Origin: Erythrobacter insulae
GTDB lineage: Bacteria; Pseudomonadota; Alphaproteobacteria; Sphingomonadales; Sphingomonadaceae
Reading direction: 5' to 3'
Length of the DNA: 64,000 bases
Assembly (NCBI RefSeq): GCF_007004095.1
Contig: NZ_VHJK01000001.1
Location: forward strand, 2,422,501 to 2,486,500
The notes below the pieces were generated by a model, which saw only the letters and a program-made list of their open reading frames with translations, was not told where the DNA came from and ran no database searches. Below are positions 9,878 through 19,235 of the stretch, in pieces (the first letter of the stretch is position 1; each line of letters starts with the position of its first letter). The position numbers and the translations under genes were made by a program.

Positions 9878-10624
9878 TCAGATCAAGCCTTTTGCACGAA
9901 GGCTGACATGGCCCTCGCGCCCGATGATGACATGATCGTGAAGGGTAACACCCAATAGCCTTCCGGCTTCAGCGATTTTCTTGGTTATTTGAATATCTGC
10001 GCGGCTCGGCTCGGGGCTTCCGCTCGGGTGATTGTGGACCAGAATCAACGCCGTTGCGCCAACGTCCATTGCTCTACGAATAACTTCGCGAGGATGGATT
10101 GCGGCTTCGTCAATCGAGCCATCTCCCACATGGTGATCATCGATCAACCGATTTCTTGTATCGAGGTACAGAACCCGGACGCGTTCAACAGTGAGATGCG
10201 CCATATCGATTGCAAGATAGTCGATCAGCGCATCCCAGCTGGAAAGAACCGGCTTTTTGATCACTTCACTGCGCGCCATCCGCCGGGTTGCGATTGATAC
10301 CGCTTTCAGTGCAGCTGAACTGGTTTCTCCCACTCCTTTGACGCGCTGTAACGCTTTAGGGTCGGCATTAAGCACGCCTGCGAGGCTGCCAAACTGTTTG
10401 ATCAGCGCCTTTGCAATCGGTTTCGTATCGCCCTGTTTGATGGCTGCGAACAAGAGGTATTCCAGCACTTCGTAATCGGCGAGGGCATCGTACCCACCGG
10501 TCAACAGCCGCTCGCGAAGTCTCGCGCGGTGACCAATGCCTGCAAGCTTGCCTGAATCCGAAGCCGGTCGAGCCGCTCCAGATGGCTCTTTCCCAAAATC
10601 AAAACTCTCAGTGGCGTCGGCCAA
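9878..10624 (-). CDS. radC: RadC-family JAB/MPN-domain protein
   Basis: A 248-residue protein with an N-terminal helix-hairpin-helix region (VKGVGETSSAALKA near residue 95) and a C-terminal JAB metalloprotease-like domain carrying LVHNHPSGSPEPSRAD, the zinc-ligand motif. The biological role of RadC is unsettled; it was long but doubtfully linked to DNA repair. The only start that gives the full domain is TTG at 10624, supported by GGGGGA about 4 nt upstream. Divergent from ydbH. Confidence 0.92.
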   Translation of the reverse strand: MADATESFDFGKEPSGAARPASDSGKLAGIGHRARLRERLLTGGYDALADYEVLEYLLFAAIKQGDTKPIAKALIKQFGSLAGVLNADPKALQRVKGVGETSSAALKAVSIATRRMARSEVIKKPVLSSWDALIDYLAIDMAHLTVERVRVLYLDTRNRLIDDHHVGDGSIDEAAIHPREVIRRAMDVGATALILVHNHPSGSPEPSRADIQITKKIAEAGRLLGVTLHDHVIIGREGHVSLRAKGLI

Positions 10625-10694
10625 TTTGTCCCCCAGAGATTATCCTTTTACTTCATTGCCTTTACGCAGCGATACGCGCAAGTGTGCCAGCGCC

Positions 10695-13600
10695 ATGGCA
10701 AGCGCGAATGATACGATCAAACCGGCTCGGCCTCATCGGATTTCCCTGCCCCGAAAGCGGCGGTGGAGAGCACTTGCGCTGATTTTGATTTTGATGGGTG
10801 CAGGTTTTGTAGCAACGTGGATCTCGCGCGAGAGAATTGCGGGCAACATCATTCAGGAAGAATTGGATAGGCTGGGCCTGCCGGCCACCTATGAGATTGT
10901 TTCAATAACCCCGCAAAAACAGCTGCTGCGGAACCTAATCGTAGGAAACCCCAATCGGCCCGACCTGTTGATTGAAGAAGTCGTAGTCAATCTTGAATAT
11001 GGCCTGGCGGGGCCGGCCGTTGGGCAAATAGAGATCGTGAAACCGCGGCTTTACGCGACATTTCGCGGCGGCGAATTCAGCCTCGGCTCGCTTGATCCTG
11101 TGCTTTTCAGCGATAGTGAAGAACCCCCGGCTTTGCCGCAGTTCGACGTCGTTCTGCGCGATGGGCGCGCTTTGGTTGAAAGCGATTTTGGTGCGGTTGG
11201 CGCTAAGTTCACTGGTAGCGGGCGGCTGGATGACGGCTTTAACGGTAAACTGGCGATAACCGCTCCCAATGCTGGCGTGGCTGGCTGCAATGTAGAAACA
11301 GCCACCGCGTACGGAGATGTTACCACAAAAGATGGCGTCCCATCGTTTGTTGGTCCGCTGCGCTTGCGGGGGCTTGATTGCCAAGGGGGCACGTTGAAGA
11401 CGTTTGATGCGAGCGCGGACCTTGCGCTGACACAAGATCTGTCAGGTGCGGGCGGGACGGTGACATTGGCCGCTGATGCATTGGACTTTGCAAACGGCGG
11501 TGCCGCGATGCTGTCCGGTGATGTGGTTTTTAGCTGGGATGAAGGCGGCTTAAACCTTCGCCACGATCTGCTAGCTGATCAGATCCGGACGGATTATGGC
11601 AATTTTGACGAAGCCCGCCTCGATGGGGCGTTCCGTTCGGAACCCGGTTTTGCGCGCAGTGATTGGGATGCAAACGTGACGGGCCGCGGGCTAAACCTTG
11701 CCGGCGGTGCTAACGCGATGATCGAAGAAGCGAAAGCCGGTTCTGCCGAGACCTTGCTGGCGCCGCTGATTGCGAAATTTCAGCGGAATTTCACACAGGC
11801 TTCATCCGATGCCAATTTGGCCGCGGCATTCACTTTGAGACAGACCGAAGACGCAACCACATTCGTAATTCCCGAAGGCCGATTACAAAGCGGCAGCGGC
11901 GAAACCCTTTTGGCTCTTTCGCGGGTAAGTTGGATACGCAGTGATGCAGGTGCCAGGCTTAGCGGCAATTTTGTAACGGGCGGAAGGGGGCTTCCCCGGG
12001 TGAACGGGAGAATGGAACAATCGAGGGGCGGATCGTTGGCGCTTCGCATCGCGATGGCCGAGTTTGCTCAAGGATCTGACCGGATAAGTATTCCCCGGCT
12101 ACAAGTGACGCAGAGGCAGGACGGCAACGTCACATTTGGCGGCGCTGCTGTGGTAGGCGGCGCTATTCCCGGGGGAAGCATCACAGCACTTGAAATTCCG
12201 ATTGAAGGGGAATGGAATAACACCTCGGGTCTGATCCTGGGCCGTCAATGTCTTGATCTGCGTTTTGGGGGCTTGAATGTCTATGATCTCGCGATCGAAG
12301 GCAGTGCGATTTCCGTTTGCCCCGAACAAGGGGCCCCGATGATACGGTTTACCGATACTCTAACCGTCAACGCTGCCGCGCGGGACGTCCAGTTTACTGG
12401 CGTTTTGGCCGGTTCCCCTACCGAACTTTCGGCTGGCGCAATCGCAATTGCGTATCCGGGCTCTTTCGCGTTGCAGGATGCGCGCGTTGTTTTGGGCGCG
12501 GAGGAAAGCTCAATGCAGCTGCATTCCAGCAGCATTGAAGGAAACTTTGATACGCTTGGCGGAACCTTTAGCGGTGCAAACGCGGCGCTGGATTTCGTAC
12601 CTCTCGATCTTTCTGAGGCATCTGGTCTCTGGGCTTACCGCGATAATGCTTTGGTCATTGAAGATGGAGCGTTTGAATTGTCCGAAAGGATCGAGGGTGA
12701 AGCGCGATTCGAACCGCTGACTGGCCGCGCTGCGATGATGAGCCTTTTGGGCAATGAGTTGAAAGCACACGCCGATCTAACCCATTCTGGATCAGGCCGA
12801 TTGATTACGCGAATTAATCTTATTCATGATCTGGGGCAGGGGATCGGGGTTGCAACGATCGATGTGCCCGGTGTGATATTCGATGACCGCCTTCGGCCCG
12901 AGGATCTGAGCAATCTCGTCAAGGGCGTGATCGCCAATGCCAATGGCACCGTATCTGGCGAGGGCAGGATACGCTGGAGCGAGGATTCAATCACGAGTGA
13001 AGGTACGTTCGGTACCGAAGAACTGGACCTGGCTGCGGCCTTTGGCCCCATAGATGGATTGCGCGGGGAAATACGCTTCACGGATCTGATAAATTTGACC
13101 ACAGCACCTGCTCAAACGCTCGAGATAGGCTCCATGAACCCCGGGATCGAGGTATTGGCGGGACGCGTGCAATATTCTTTGACCAACGGCGAATTGATAT
13201 CTGTCGAGGATGCGCGGTGGCCGTTTATGGGCGGCGAGTTGATCCTTCGCCCGGTTGACATCCGATATGGCACGCCGGGCAGTCAGCTGTATGTGCTCGA
13301 AATCGTCGGCTTGGATGCCGAGACATTTATCGCGCAAATGGAGCTTAGCAATCTAAGCGCGACGGGTACGTTCGATGGAGCGGTGCCTATTTTGTTCGAT
13401 GATCAGGGCAATGGCACCATTGGGGCCGGTTTGTTGCTTTCGAGGGCACCGGGCGGCAATGTATCGTATATCGGTGAGCTGACATACGAAGACATGGGCG
13501 CGATTACGAACTTCGCTTTTCAATCGCTCAAATCATTAGATTACACGCAAATGAGCATCGGGTTGGATGGCAGCCTTGCCGGTGAAATCATCACAAGCTT

Positions 13601-13943
13601 CAAAATTGACGGGGTTAGACAAGGGGCAGGGGCCAATCAAAACCTGTTCACGAGGCAGCTCTCGAAACTTCCCATCCGGTTCAACGTCAATGTTCGGTCT
13701 GAGAACTTTTATCAGCTTGCGACCATGGTTCAGTCATTTTTTGACCCGGACTACCTCGGGAATCCTGTTGATCGCGGATTGTTTGATGTCGAGGGCCAGC
13801 GATTTTCCCCCGCAAATCCATTTGTCGAACCGCAGCCCAGCGCGCCCGGTCCCAGCGAAAATGTGCAGGATACGCCCGCACTTAATCTCAGACGCGGTGA
13901 TGAAACGCCCGTTCAACCTGTAGAAAGCGACGAGGATTTATGA
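10695..13943 (+). CDS. ydbH: YdbH-like AsmA-type intermembrane lipid transport protein
   Basis: A 1082-residue protein with a basic N-terminus, one signal-anchor helix (about residues 26-45) and a long beta-rich periplasmic body. The AsmA-like N-terminal phrases (LLRNLIVGNPNRPDLLIEE) and the following ynbE and ydbL homologues identify it as YdbH. In E. coli, YdbH bridges the envelope and shares with TamB and YhdP the job of moving phospholipids to the outer membrane. The open frame extends 53 codons upstream into radC antisense sequence; ATG 10695 (MASAND) is preferred because the extension has no family character. E. coli YdbH is shorter, about 880 residues. Confidence 0.85.
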   Translation: MASANDTIKPARPHRISLPRKRRWRALALILILMGAGFVATWISRERIAGNIIQEELDRLGLPATYEIVSITPQKQLLRNLIVGNPNRPDLLIEEVVVNLEYGLAGPAVGQIEIVKPRLYATFRGGEFSLGSLDPVLFSDSEEPPALPQFDVVLRDGRALVESDFGAVGAKFTGSGRLDDGFNGKLAITAPNAGVAGCNVETATAYGDVTTKDGVPSFVGPLRLRGLDCQGGTLKTFDASADLALTQDLSGAGGTVTLAADALDFANGGAAMLSGDVVFSWDEGGLNLRHDLLADQIRTDYGNFDEARLDGAFRSEPGFARSDWDANVTGRGLNLAGGANAMIEEAKAGSAETLLAPLIAKFQRNFTQASSDANLAAAFTLRQTEDATTFVIPEGRLQSGSGETLLALSRVSWIRSDAGARLSGNFVTGGRGLPRVNGRMEQSRGGSLALRIAMAEFAQGSDRISIPRLQVTQRQDGNVTFGGAAVVGGAIPGGSITALEIPIEGEWNNTSGLILGRQCLDLRFGGLNVYDLAIEGSAISVCPEQGAPMIRFTDTLTVNAAARDVQFTGVLAGSPTELSAGAIAIAYPGSFALQDARVVLGAEESSMQLHSSSIEGNFDTLGGTFSGANAALDFVPLDLSEASGLWAYRDNALVIEDGAFELSERIEGEARFEPLTGRAAMMSLLGNELKAHADLTHSGSGRLITRINLIHDLGQGIGVATIDVPGVIFDDRLRPEDLSNLVKGVIANANGTVSGEGRIRWSEDSITSEGTFGTEELDLAAAFGPIDGLRGEIRFTDLINLTTAPAQTLEIGSMNPGIEVLAGRVQYSLTNGELISVEDARWPFMGGELILRPVDIRYGTPGSQLYVLEIVGLDAETFIAQMELSNLSATGTFDGAVPILFDDQGNGTIGAGLLLSRAPGGNVSYIGELTYEDMGAITNFAFQSLKSLDYTQMSIGLDGSLAGEIITSFKIDGVRQGAGANQNLFTRQLSKLPIRFNVNVRSENFYQLATMVQSFFDPDYLGNPVDRGLFDVEGQRFSPANPFVEPQPSAPGPSENVQDTPALNLRRGDETPVQPVESDEDL

Positions 13944-14200
13944 AGGAGACGAAATTGACCGGAAATGGGCAGTCTGAGGCGCGTTTGGGTGTTCAGGGCA
14001 GACACGAGACCACACGAAGGGTTATCGGGAAAGCCGCCATGGGCTTGTTCGCCGCCGCAGGTTTGGGAGGTTGCATAAATGTTGCCGCTCCCGATGAGCC
14101 GATTGTGATCGAGCTGAACATCAATATCCGGCAAGAAGTAATTTACCGGTTGGCCGAGGATGCCGCCAACACAATTGACGAGAATGCAGATATTTTTTGA
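13940..14200 (+). CDS. ynbE: YnbE-like outer-membrane lipoprotein
   Basis: An 86-residue lipoprotein with an unusually long charged N-terminus before the hydrophobic segment and a lipobox ending in Cys45 (AAAGLGGC). The mature part (VAAPDEPIVIELNINIRQEV) matches YnbE, which in E. coli caps the C-terminal end of YdbH at the outer membrane. Its ATG overlaps the ydbH stop (ATGA) with GAGGA just upstream. An Arg-Arg pair in the leader could suit the Tat route, but this is weak. Confidence 0.88.
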   Translation: MKETKLTGNGQSEARLGVQGRHETTRRVIGKAAMGLFAAAGLGGCINVAAPDEPIVIELNINIRQEVIYRLAEDAANTIDENADIF

Positions 14201-14239
14201 TCCACAGATCAGACGTTCTGTTTGAGAGGTTGAGTTAGA

Positions 14240-14626
14240 ATGACGACAATTCGCAAATATGTTCTGGCCGCAGCGGCCGGTCTCGCAGCAATCGCAACCG
14301 CGCTGCCCGCGCAGGCGCAGAGAGATCCAGCCTACGCTGCAGCACGCGCCTCCGGCCAGATTGGTGAGAAACCCGATGGCTATCTTGGCATCGTGGGCGA
14401 TGCGACCCCGCAACTTCGCGATCTGGTGAATGATATCAACATCAAACGGCGCGCTGTGTATTCACGCAAGTCACAGGAAAACAAAGCCACTCTGGAAGCC
14501 TATGCGTTGACCGCTGGGTGTCAGGCGATTGCGCGAACAGCCCCTGGTGAAAAGTATCAGGCCCCTGATGGAACATGGCAAACGCGCACTGATGCTGCGC
14601 CGCTGCGTGATCCACGCTGCCCATAA
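14240..14626 (+). CDS. ydbL: YdbL-like periplasmic protein (DUF1318)
   Basis: A 128-residue protein with a clear signal peptide ending in LPAQAQ near residue 27. The mature region (ASGQIGEKPDGYLGIVG, then INIKRRAVY) matches the DUF1318/YdbL family. In E. coli, YdbL is encoded after ydbH-ynbE and modulates assembly of the YdbH-YnbE bridge. GAGAGG lies 10 nt before the ATG. Two late cysteines (about residues 94 and 127) may form a disulfide. The three-gene order is the full conserved operon. Confidence 0.88.
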   Translation: MTTIRKYVLAAAAGLAAIATALPAQAQRDPAYAAARASGQIGEKPDGYLGIVGDATPQLRDLVNDINIKRRAVYSRKSQENKATLEAYALTAGCQAIARTAPGEKYQAPDGTWQTRTDAAPLRDPRCP

Positions 14627-14686
14627 GGACGGCGGCACAAGCGGACCTTCGCAAGCATTTGTGCGACAAATACACCATTGCTACTG

Positions 14687-14715
14687 TTGACTTGAAATTG
14701 CCCCCCTTCTAAGGG
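14687..14715 (+). promoter_or_regulatory. Possible promoter of the F0 ATP synthase operon
   Basis: TTGACT at 14687-14692 is followed after 17 nt by TAAGGG, a poor -10 match. It sits in the 150-nt gap between ydbL and atpI, where an atp promoter would be expected. The -35 resembles a sigma-70 box; the -10 is weak, so this is tentative. Confidence 0.25.
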
Positions 14716-14776
14716 AGCGGCGCCCTCGGCGGGCACTTTTGAGCATGTGCCTGGTTGCCCCAAACAGGAAGCTAGC

Positions 14777-15112
14777 ATGAGCGAAGAAAAGCCCGCACGA
14801 GAACCCATAGCCGAGGATGCGCGGATCGATGCGCTCGAAGCGCGGTTAAAAGCCGCAAACGAGCGAGAAGAAGAGCGTACCAAGCCAAAGGTCAAAGGGG
14901 CTGATGCGAATTATCGCAGCGGCAACCGGGTACTGGCGGATTTATTAGGTGGGATTTTCGGAGGCATGGTGATTGGCTGGGCGTTTGATGCGCTGGTCGG
15001 AACCTTGCCCTGGGGACTGTTGGTTGGCCTGTTTCTCGGAATAGGTGTCGCCTTCAGAAACATCATTCGAGCGGCAGACACGCGCCCTGACGACCCTGAA
15101 GCGGGATCGTAA
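14777..15112 (+). CDS. atpI: AtpI, ATP synthase protein I
   Basis: A 111-residue protein with an acidic, coiled-coil-like N-terminus (about residues 1-40) and two hydrophobic helices (roughly 54-72 and 77-93) around a Gly-rich turn, as in AtpI. AtpI is thought to help c-ring assembly or Mg2+ supply. The ATG at 14777 (MSEEKPAREP) is preferred over one 30 nt upstream because CAGGAAG lies at a suitable distance. It leads the F0 operon. Confidence 0.9.
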   Translation: MSEEKPAREPIAEDARIDALEARLKAANEREEERTKPKVKGADANYRSGNRVLADLLGGIFGGMVIGWAFDALVGTLPWGLLVGLFLGIGVAFRNIIRAADTRPDDPEAGS

Positions 15113-15157
15113 ATCGGGGCGCTTTTTACCGCGTTAATTAATAGGGACCGACCAAAA

Positions 15158-15949
15158 GTGGCAGCCGATCAGGCAAAAGTCGATCCGATGAAGCAGTTCC
15201 TTATCGAACCCTGGTGGGGCTCGGAAAATTGGGAGCTCGCTGACGGTTTCAACATCGCGTTTACCAACTCCTCTTGGTGGATGGCTATTACAGTCGTCCT
15301 TCTATGGGTGTTCGTAGCGGGCGGCATGAAGCGTGAGCTTGTGCCGGGCCGTTGGCAGATGGCGGTTGAAACCTTCACAGGCTTCATCGATGACATGCTG
15401 GAAGCAAACGTAGGCAAAGAAGGGCGCAAATATGTGCCCTACATCTTTAGCCTTTTCATGTTCATCCTATTCGCAAACCTGTTGGGTTTGATGCCAATTG
15501 GCGTGCTCGGTCTGCACCCGTTTACGTTCACCAGCCACTTCACGGTAACCGGCGTTCTTGCTGTGCTCAGCTTCTCGATCGTTCTGGTCGTCGGCTTCTG
15601 GAAGCACGGTATCAAGTTTTTCAGCCTGTTTGTGCCGCACGGTACGCCCGCACCTATGGTGCTGCCGATAGCCTTGATCGAGTTCTTCTCGTTCTTGATC
15701 CGCCCATTCAGCCTCGCGCTGCGTTTGTTCGTAGCCATGATGGCGGGTCACGTTCTCTTGAAGGTTCTTTCAAGCTTCGTGATTGACGGTCTCAATGCAG
15801 GCGCGATGACCAGCGTTATCGTTGCCGTGCCGAGTTTCGCTTTGATGATCGCCATCAGCGCGCTCGAAATCCTGGTTGCTGGCATTCAGGCATATGTTTT
15901 CGCTCTGTTGACCTCGTTGTATATCAACGACGCGGAGCATCTTCACTAA
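15158..15949 (+). CDS. atpB: F0 ATP synthase subunit a
   Basis: The stationary proton-channel subunit. The 263-residue protein has at least five hydrophobic helices; the essential arginine is Arg189 in SLALRLFVAMMAGH, and the last helix carries ILVAGIQAYVFALL. The chosen start is GTG at 15158 with AGGGA about 10 nt upstream; ATG at 15188 is the alternative and would remove ten residues. Second gene of atpI-atpB-atpE-b'-b. Confidence 0.97.
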   Translation: MAADQAKVDPMKQFLIEPWWGSENWELADGFNIAFTNSSWWMAITVVLLWVFVAGGMKRELVPGRWQMAVETFTGFIDDMLEANVGKEGRKYVPYIFSLFMFILFANLLGLMPIGVLGLHPFTFTSHFTVTGVLAVLSFSIVLVVGFWKHGIKFFSLFVPHGTPAPMVLPIALIEFFSFLIRPFSLALRLFVAMMAGHVLLKVLSSFVIDGLNAGAMTSVIVAVPSFALMIAISALEILVAGIQAYVFALLTSLYINDAEHLH

Positions 15950-15998
15950 GTTTACCCTTTTCCATTCACACAGTTTTGATTTTCAAGGAGTTTTTATA

Positions 15999-16226
15999 AT
16001 GGAAGCAGAAGCAGCCAAGCTCGTAGGCGCAGGCCTTGCAGCAATCGGTGCCGGTATGGCAGCAATCGGCGTTGGTAACGTCTTCGGTTCGTTCCTCGAA
16101 AGCGCACTGCGCAATCCTGGTGCTGCCGATGGTCAACAGGGCCGTCTCTTCATCGGCTTCGCCGCAGCCGAGCTTCTCGGCCTGCTGGCGTTCGTCGTTG
16201 CGATGATCCTGATCTTCGTCGCATAA
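15999..16226 (+). CDS. atpE: F0 ATP synthase subunit c
   Basis: A 75-residue hairpin of two helices forming the rotor ring. The proton-carrying carboxylate is Glu58 in FAAAELLG, and the polar loop RNPGA is present. The residues around Glu58 look like a proton-type rather than sodium-type ring. A strong AAGGAG lies 8-9 nt before the ATG, fitting the high copy number of subunit c. Confidence 0.98.
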   Translation: MEAEAAKLVGAGLAAIGAGMAAIGVGNVFGSFLESALRNPGAADGQQGRLFIGFAAAELLGLLAFVVAMILIFVA

Positions 16227-16314
16227 ACGACTTACATGAATTTGCGGGCTGGTTGGCAAGTGCGCCAGCCAGTCCGCCAATCTCTTTTATTCTAGCAAGC
16301 TTCGGACCCGGCCC

Positions 16315-16809
16315 ATGCCTCAGATAGCCCAACTTGCCGAATTTTGGTCGAGCCAGGTATTCTGGACTCTGATCTTTTTCGGAATCACCTTTTTCGTGAT
16401 CGGACGCGGTATGGTGCCTAAAGTTATGGGCACCGTGGAACTTCGCGATAATCAGATCGCTGATGATCTTGCGGCTGCTCAAGCCGCGCGTGATGCAGCG
16501 GATGATCAAGAAGAAGCATGGCGGGTCCGTGAGAACGAGAACCGCGCCGCAGCGCAGGCATTGATTGCAGAGGCGAAAGCCAAAGCCGCGAAAGCGACAG
16601 AAAAAAAGCTTGCGACTGCGCAAACCAAAATCGACGCAAAACTGGCCGATGCCGAGACGGAGATCGAATCTGCTCGCGTAAGCGCATTGGCTGAGATCGA
16701 GGGCGTCGCAGCCGAGGCTACGCAAGATATCGTCGTTCGCCTGTCCGGCGAAAAAGTGGACAAGCGTACAGCGCGTTCGGCAGTTAAAAAGGCTCTTTCA
16801 AATGCCTGA
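16315..16809 (+). CDS. atpF2: F0 ATP synthase subunit b'
   Basis: A 164-residue peripheral-stalk subunit: one N-terminal membrane helix (about residues 14-33) and a long Ala/Glu/Lys-rich helix that would dimerise with subunit b. Having both b' and b is typical of alphaproteobacteria and phototrophs. The next gene begins inside its last codons (8-nt overlap). No F1 genes are in this window, consistent with the separate F1 operon of alphaproteobacteria. Confidence 0.93.
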   Translation: MPQIAQLAEFWSSQVFWTLIFFGITFFVIGRGMVPKVMGTVELRDNQIADDLAAAQAARDAADDQEEAWRVRENENRAAAQALIAEAKAKAAKATEKKLATAQTKIDAKLADAETEIESARVSALAEIEGVAAEATQDIVVRLSGEKVDKRTARSAVKKALSNA

Positions 16810-17332
16810 TATTCTCACCATCCTTGCATCCGCAGATGACGGTAAGGCTGTGCCTGCTGCGTTTGGCGTTCAGGATTATCAGTGGGTGTCGTTGGCGATG
16901 CTCGTCCTCATCGGGGTGTTTCTTTGGAAGAAGGTGCCCGGTCTGATTACGGGCGGTCTCGATTCCAAGATTGCCGAGATTAAACAGCAATTGGACGAGG
17001 CAAAGAACCTTCGTGCAGAAGCAGAAACTCTCCGCGATGAATACGCATCCAAGATCACAACGGCTGAGCAAGATGCCGAGAAGATGATCGAAGGCGCCCA
17101 GCGTGAAGCAGTCGCAATTCTCGATAAGGCCAAGTCAGATGGCGAAGCGATGGTTAAGCGTCGCAAGCAAATGGCCGAGGAAAAAATCGCATCGGCAGAG
17201 CGTGACGCCGTTCGGGATGTCCGGAATCGTGCTGCCAGCGCAGCCGCGATTGCCGCTGGTGACATTATCGCGAATAAACATGACGCTGAGGCGGACGGTA
17301 AGCTCGCGGATGAAGTGATCGCTGGCATCTGA
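16802..17332 (+). CDS. atpF: F0 ATP synthase subunit b
   Basis: A 176-residue stalk subunit with one membrane helix (about residues 27-47, VSLAMLVLIGVFLWKKVPGLI) and a charged helical domain. It overlaps the b' gene by 8 nt, so b and b' are probably made in equal amounts. Last gene of the F0 operon; a convergent oxidoreductase gene ends 72 nt away and no clear terminator was found in the gap. Confidence 0.94.
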   Translation: MPDILTILASADDGKAVPAAFGVQDYQWVSLAMLVLIGVFLWKKVPGLITGGLDSKIAEIKQQLDEAKNLRAEAETLRDEYASKITTAEQDAEKMIEGAQREAVAILDKAKSDGEAMVKRRKQMAEEKIASAERDAVRDVRNRAASAAAIAAGDIIANKHDAEADGKLADEVIAGI

Positions 17333-17404
17333 TTTTCGCCGCCGCCCCAGTCTTTCATGGCGGGTGGCTTAGAGCGTTTCTGCGTAGCGTGTCGGTTTGA
17401 ATTA

Positions 17405-18385
17405 CTAGGCACCTGGCAGCATGACAACTTTTCCTGTCAGTTGCCGCTGAGCCATTGCAGTGAATGCCGTTTTCCAATCCGATAGCGGTAAGATGCGGTC
17501 GATTGCAGGCTTTATCGATCCACTCGCAGCCAGATCCGAGACGTGAGCCGCGATCCGCGCACCGCGATCAGGAAAGCGTCTGGCATATTCGCCAGCTCTA
17601 ACGCCGACAATTGAGAACCCTTTGATGAGGGGGATGTTCGTGCGAATGCTGGCAATTCGCCCACCGGCGAAGCCGACAACGAGCAGTTTGCCGTTAAACG
17701 CGACGCAGCGCGTGCTTTCATCAAAAATGTCACCGCCAACTGGGTCAAAAACAAGGTCGCACAAAAGACCGCCCGTTATTTCGGCAATTTGCTCGCGAAA
17801 TTGGCCCTCTGCCAGCACGATTGAGTGGGGGCGATACAATTTGTGAATGCGCGCGAGTTTATGAGCTGAGCCGCTTACGGCAATGACTTTGGCGCCCAGA
17901 GACATTGCCAAATCAACGGCTGCCATACCCACGCCGCCACTTGATCCATGGATCAAGACCCATTGGCCCGCACGCAATTGGCCTAATTCCACCAGAGCGG
18001 TGTAGGCTGTATTGTAAGCCGCTCCGAGCGCTGCGGCTACTTCGAAGGTTACACCTTTGGGCATTGGCCGGAGGCTCGCAGTAGGAAACGCTGCATATTC
18101 GGCGAATCCTCCTGTCTTTGCACCGCCCATTACAAAATCGCCGGGCTTCAGTGGGCTGTCGCTATCCGCATCGACCACCTCACCCGCCAGTTCCATGCCC
18201 GCCGTAAAAGGCGGCTCTGGCTTGAACTGGTAATCCTCTGAGGTCATCAACAGGTCGGGGTAGTTCAGCGATGCAGCGCGAATTTTGACGAGTGCTTCAC
18301 CTCTCTGGCGCTCTGGGACCGGTACATCAGTCAAATTGACCCCGGACAAGTCGCGCGACAGGTGTTCCACTCGGAGAGCCTGCAT
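17405..18385 (-). CDS. NADPH:quinone oxidoreductase-type MDR enzyme
   Basis: A 326-residue medium-chain dehydrogenase/reductase without the structural zinc cysteines, as in quinone oxidoreductases. The N-terminal GroES-like half contains NYPDLL; the Rossmann motif HGSSGGVGMAAVDLA lies near residue 145 and FDPVGGDIFDES near 215. Its substrate cannot be told from sequence; zeta-crystallin-type quinone or enone reduction is likely. It starts 3 nt after the gloB stop, so the two are one operon, pairing glyoxal removal with carbonyl/quinone reduction. Confidence 0.88.
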   Translation of the reverse strand: MQALRVEHLSRDLSGVNLTDVPVPERQRGEALVKIRAASLNYPDLLMTSEDYQFKPEPPFTAGMELAGEVVDADSDSPLKPGDFVMGGAKTGGFAEYAAFPTASLRPMPKGVTFEVAAALGAAYNTAYTALVELGQLRAGQWVLIHGSSGGVGMAAVDLAMSLGAKVIAVSGSAHKLARIHKLYRPHSIVLAEGQFREQIAEITGGLLCDLVFDPVGGDIFDESTRCVAFNGKLLVVGFAGGRIASIRTNIPLIKGFSIVGVRAGEYARRFPDRGARIAAHVSDLAASGSIKPAIDRILPLSDWKTAFTAMAQRQLTGKVVMLPGA

Positions 18386-18388
18386 GGC

Positions 18389-19144
18389 CTAGAAATTGTC
18401 CTTGGCAGCACGCAGAGCGGCGAAGGTTTCGTGTGGCTTTTCGCCGCCCCACTTTGCCATCAGGGCAGGATCATCAGCCCTTAGGAATGGATTGGTGGCA
18501 AGCTCACGGTGAAGCTGCGTCGGGACAGTGGGTTCTTTCCGCTCACGTTTGGCCGTGATTTCGTCAACGTAGGATCGAAGCGCAGAGTTATCAGGGTCTG
18601 CGTGCAGAGCGAATTTCGCATTTGCTGCGGTGTATTCGTGTGCGCAATATAGGATTGTGGCCGGAGGCAGAGCCTTTACGCGCTCAAGGCTTGCCCAGAA
18701 TTGCGGTGCGGTGCCTTCGAACATGCGTCCGCATCCAAGCGCAAAAACGCTATCGCCGACAAAAGCAATTCCGGCTTTAGGGATATGGAAGGCAATGTGG
18801 CCATTGGTGTGGCCGGAGACGTCGATGACGTCTGCTGTAACCGCGCCCAGCGAAACTGTGTCGCCGTGAGCCACTTTTGTGTCGATCGGAGAGAGTTTTG
18901 TCACCTCGTCCGGTGCGATGACTTTGGCGCCTGTGGCAGCCACAATCTCAGCGTTTCCGCCAGCGTGATCGGGGTGCCAATGCGTGTTCCAGATTTGGGT
19001 TATCGTCCACCCTTTGGTATCGGCCTGACGCAGATATTCTTTCGCATCGGGCGTATCGATTGCAGCGGTTTCGCCGCTGACTGGATCGTGCAGGAGAAAT
19101 CCGTAATTGTCGGACAGGCATGGGAATTGATGAACTGTTAGCAT
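18389..19144 (-). CDS. gloB: Hydroxyacylglutathione hydrolase (glyoxalase II)
   Basis: Hydrolyses S-lactoylglutathione to lactate and glutathione, completing methylglyoxal removal. The 251-residue metallo-beta-lactamase fold carries the binuclear-metal motif THWHPDHAGG near residue 54, a SGHTNGHIAF segment with another histidine ligand, and CAHEYT near residue 165. Length is typical. Its partner glyoxalase I is not in the window. Confidence 0.95.
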   Translation of the reverse strand: MLTVHQFPCLSDNYGFLLHDPVSGETAAIDTPDAKEYLRQADTKGWTITQIWNTHWHPDHAGGNAEIVAATGAKVIAPDEVTKLSPIDTKVAHGDTVSLGAVTADVIDVSGHTNGHIAFHIPKAGIAFVGDSVFALGCGRMFEGTAPQFWASLERVKALPPATILYCAHEYTAANAKFALHADPDNSALRSYVDEITAKRERKEPTVPTQLHRELATNPFLRADDPALMAKWGGEKPHETFAALRAAKDNF

Positions 19145-19173
19145 GTGCCGCAGTGTAGATTACTTTACGCAAT

Positions 19174-19212
19174 AAAAAAGGCCCGACTGCTTTTCAGCAA
19201 TCGGGCCTTTCG
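19174..19212 (-). terminator. Intrinsic terminator of rpsA
   Basis: On the minus strand an AAAGGCCCGATTGCT arm pairs with AGCAGTCGGGCC around a short GAAA loop, followed by a run of U residues. It lies just beyond the rpsA stop and before gloB, so it should end the aroA-cmk-rpsA transcription. Confidence 0.9.
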
Positions 19213-19235
19213 TATCCAACAAAGGAGATTCGGTT

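Noticed and set aside
17333-17404. CCGCC/GGCGG pairing after atpF
   Set aside because: Short stem with a 12-nt loop and no U-tract; may be chance in GC-rich DNA.
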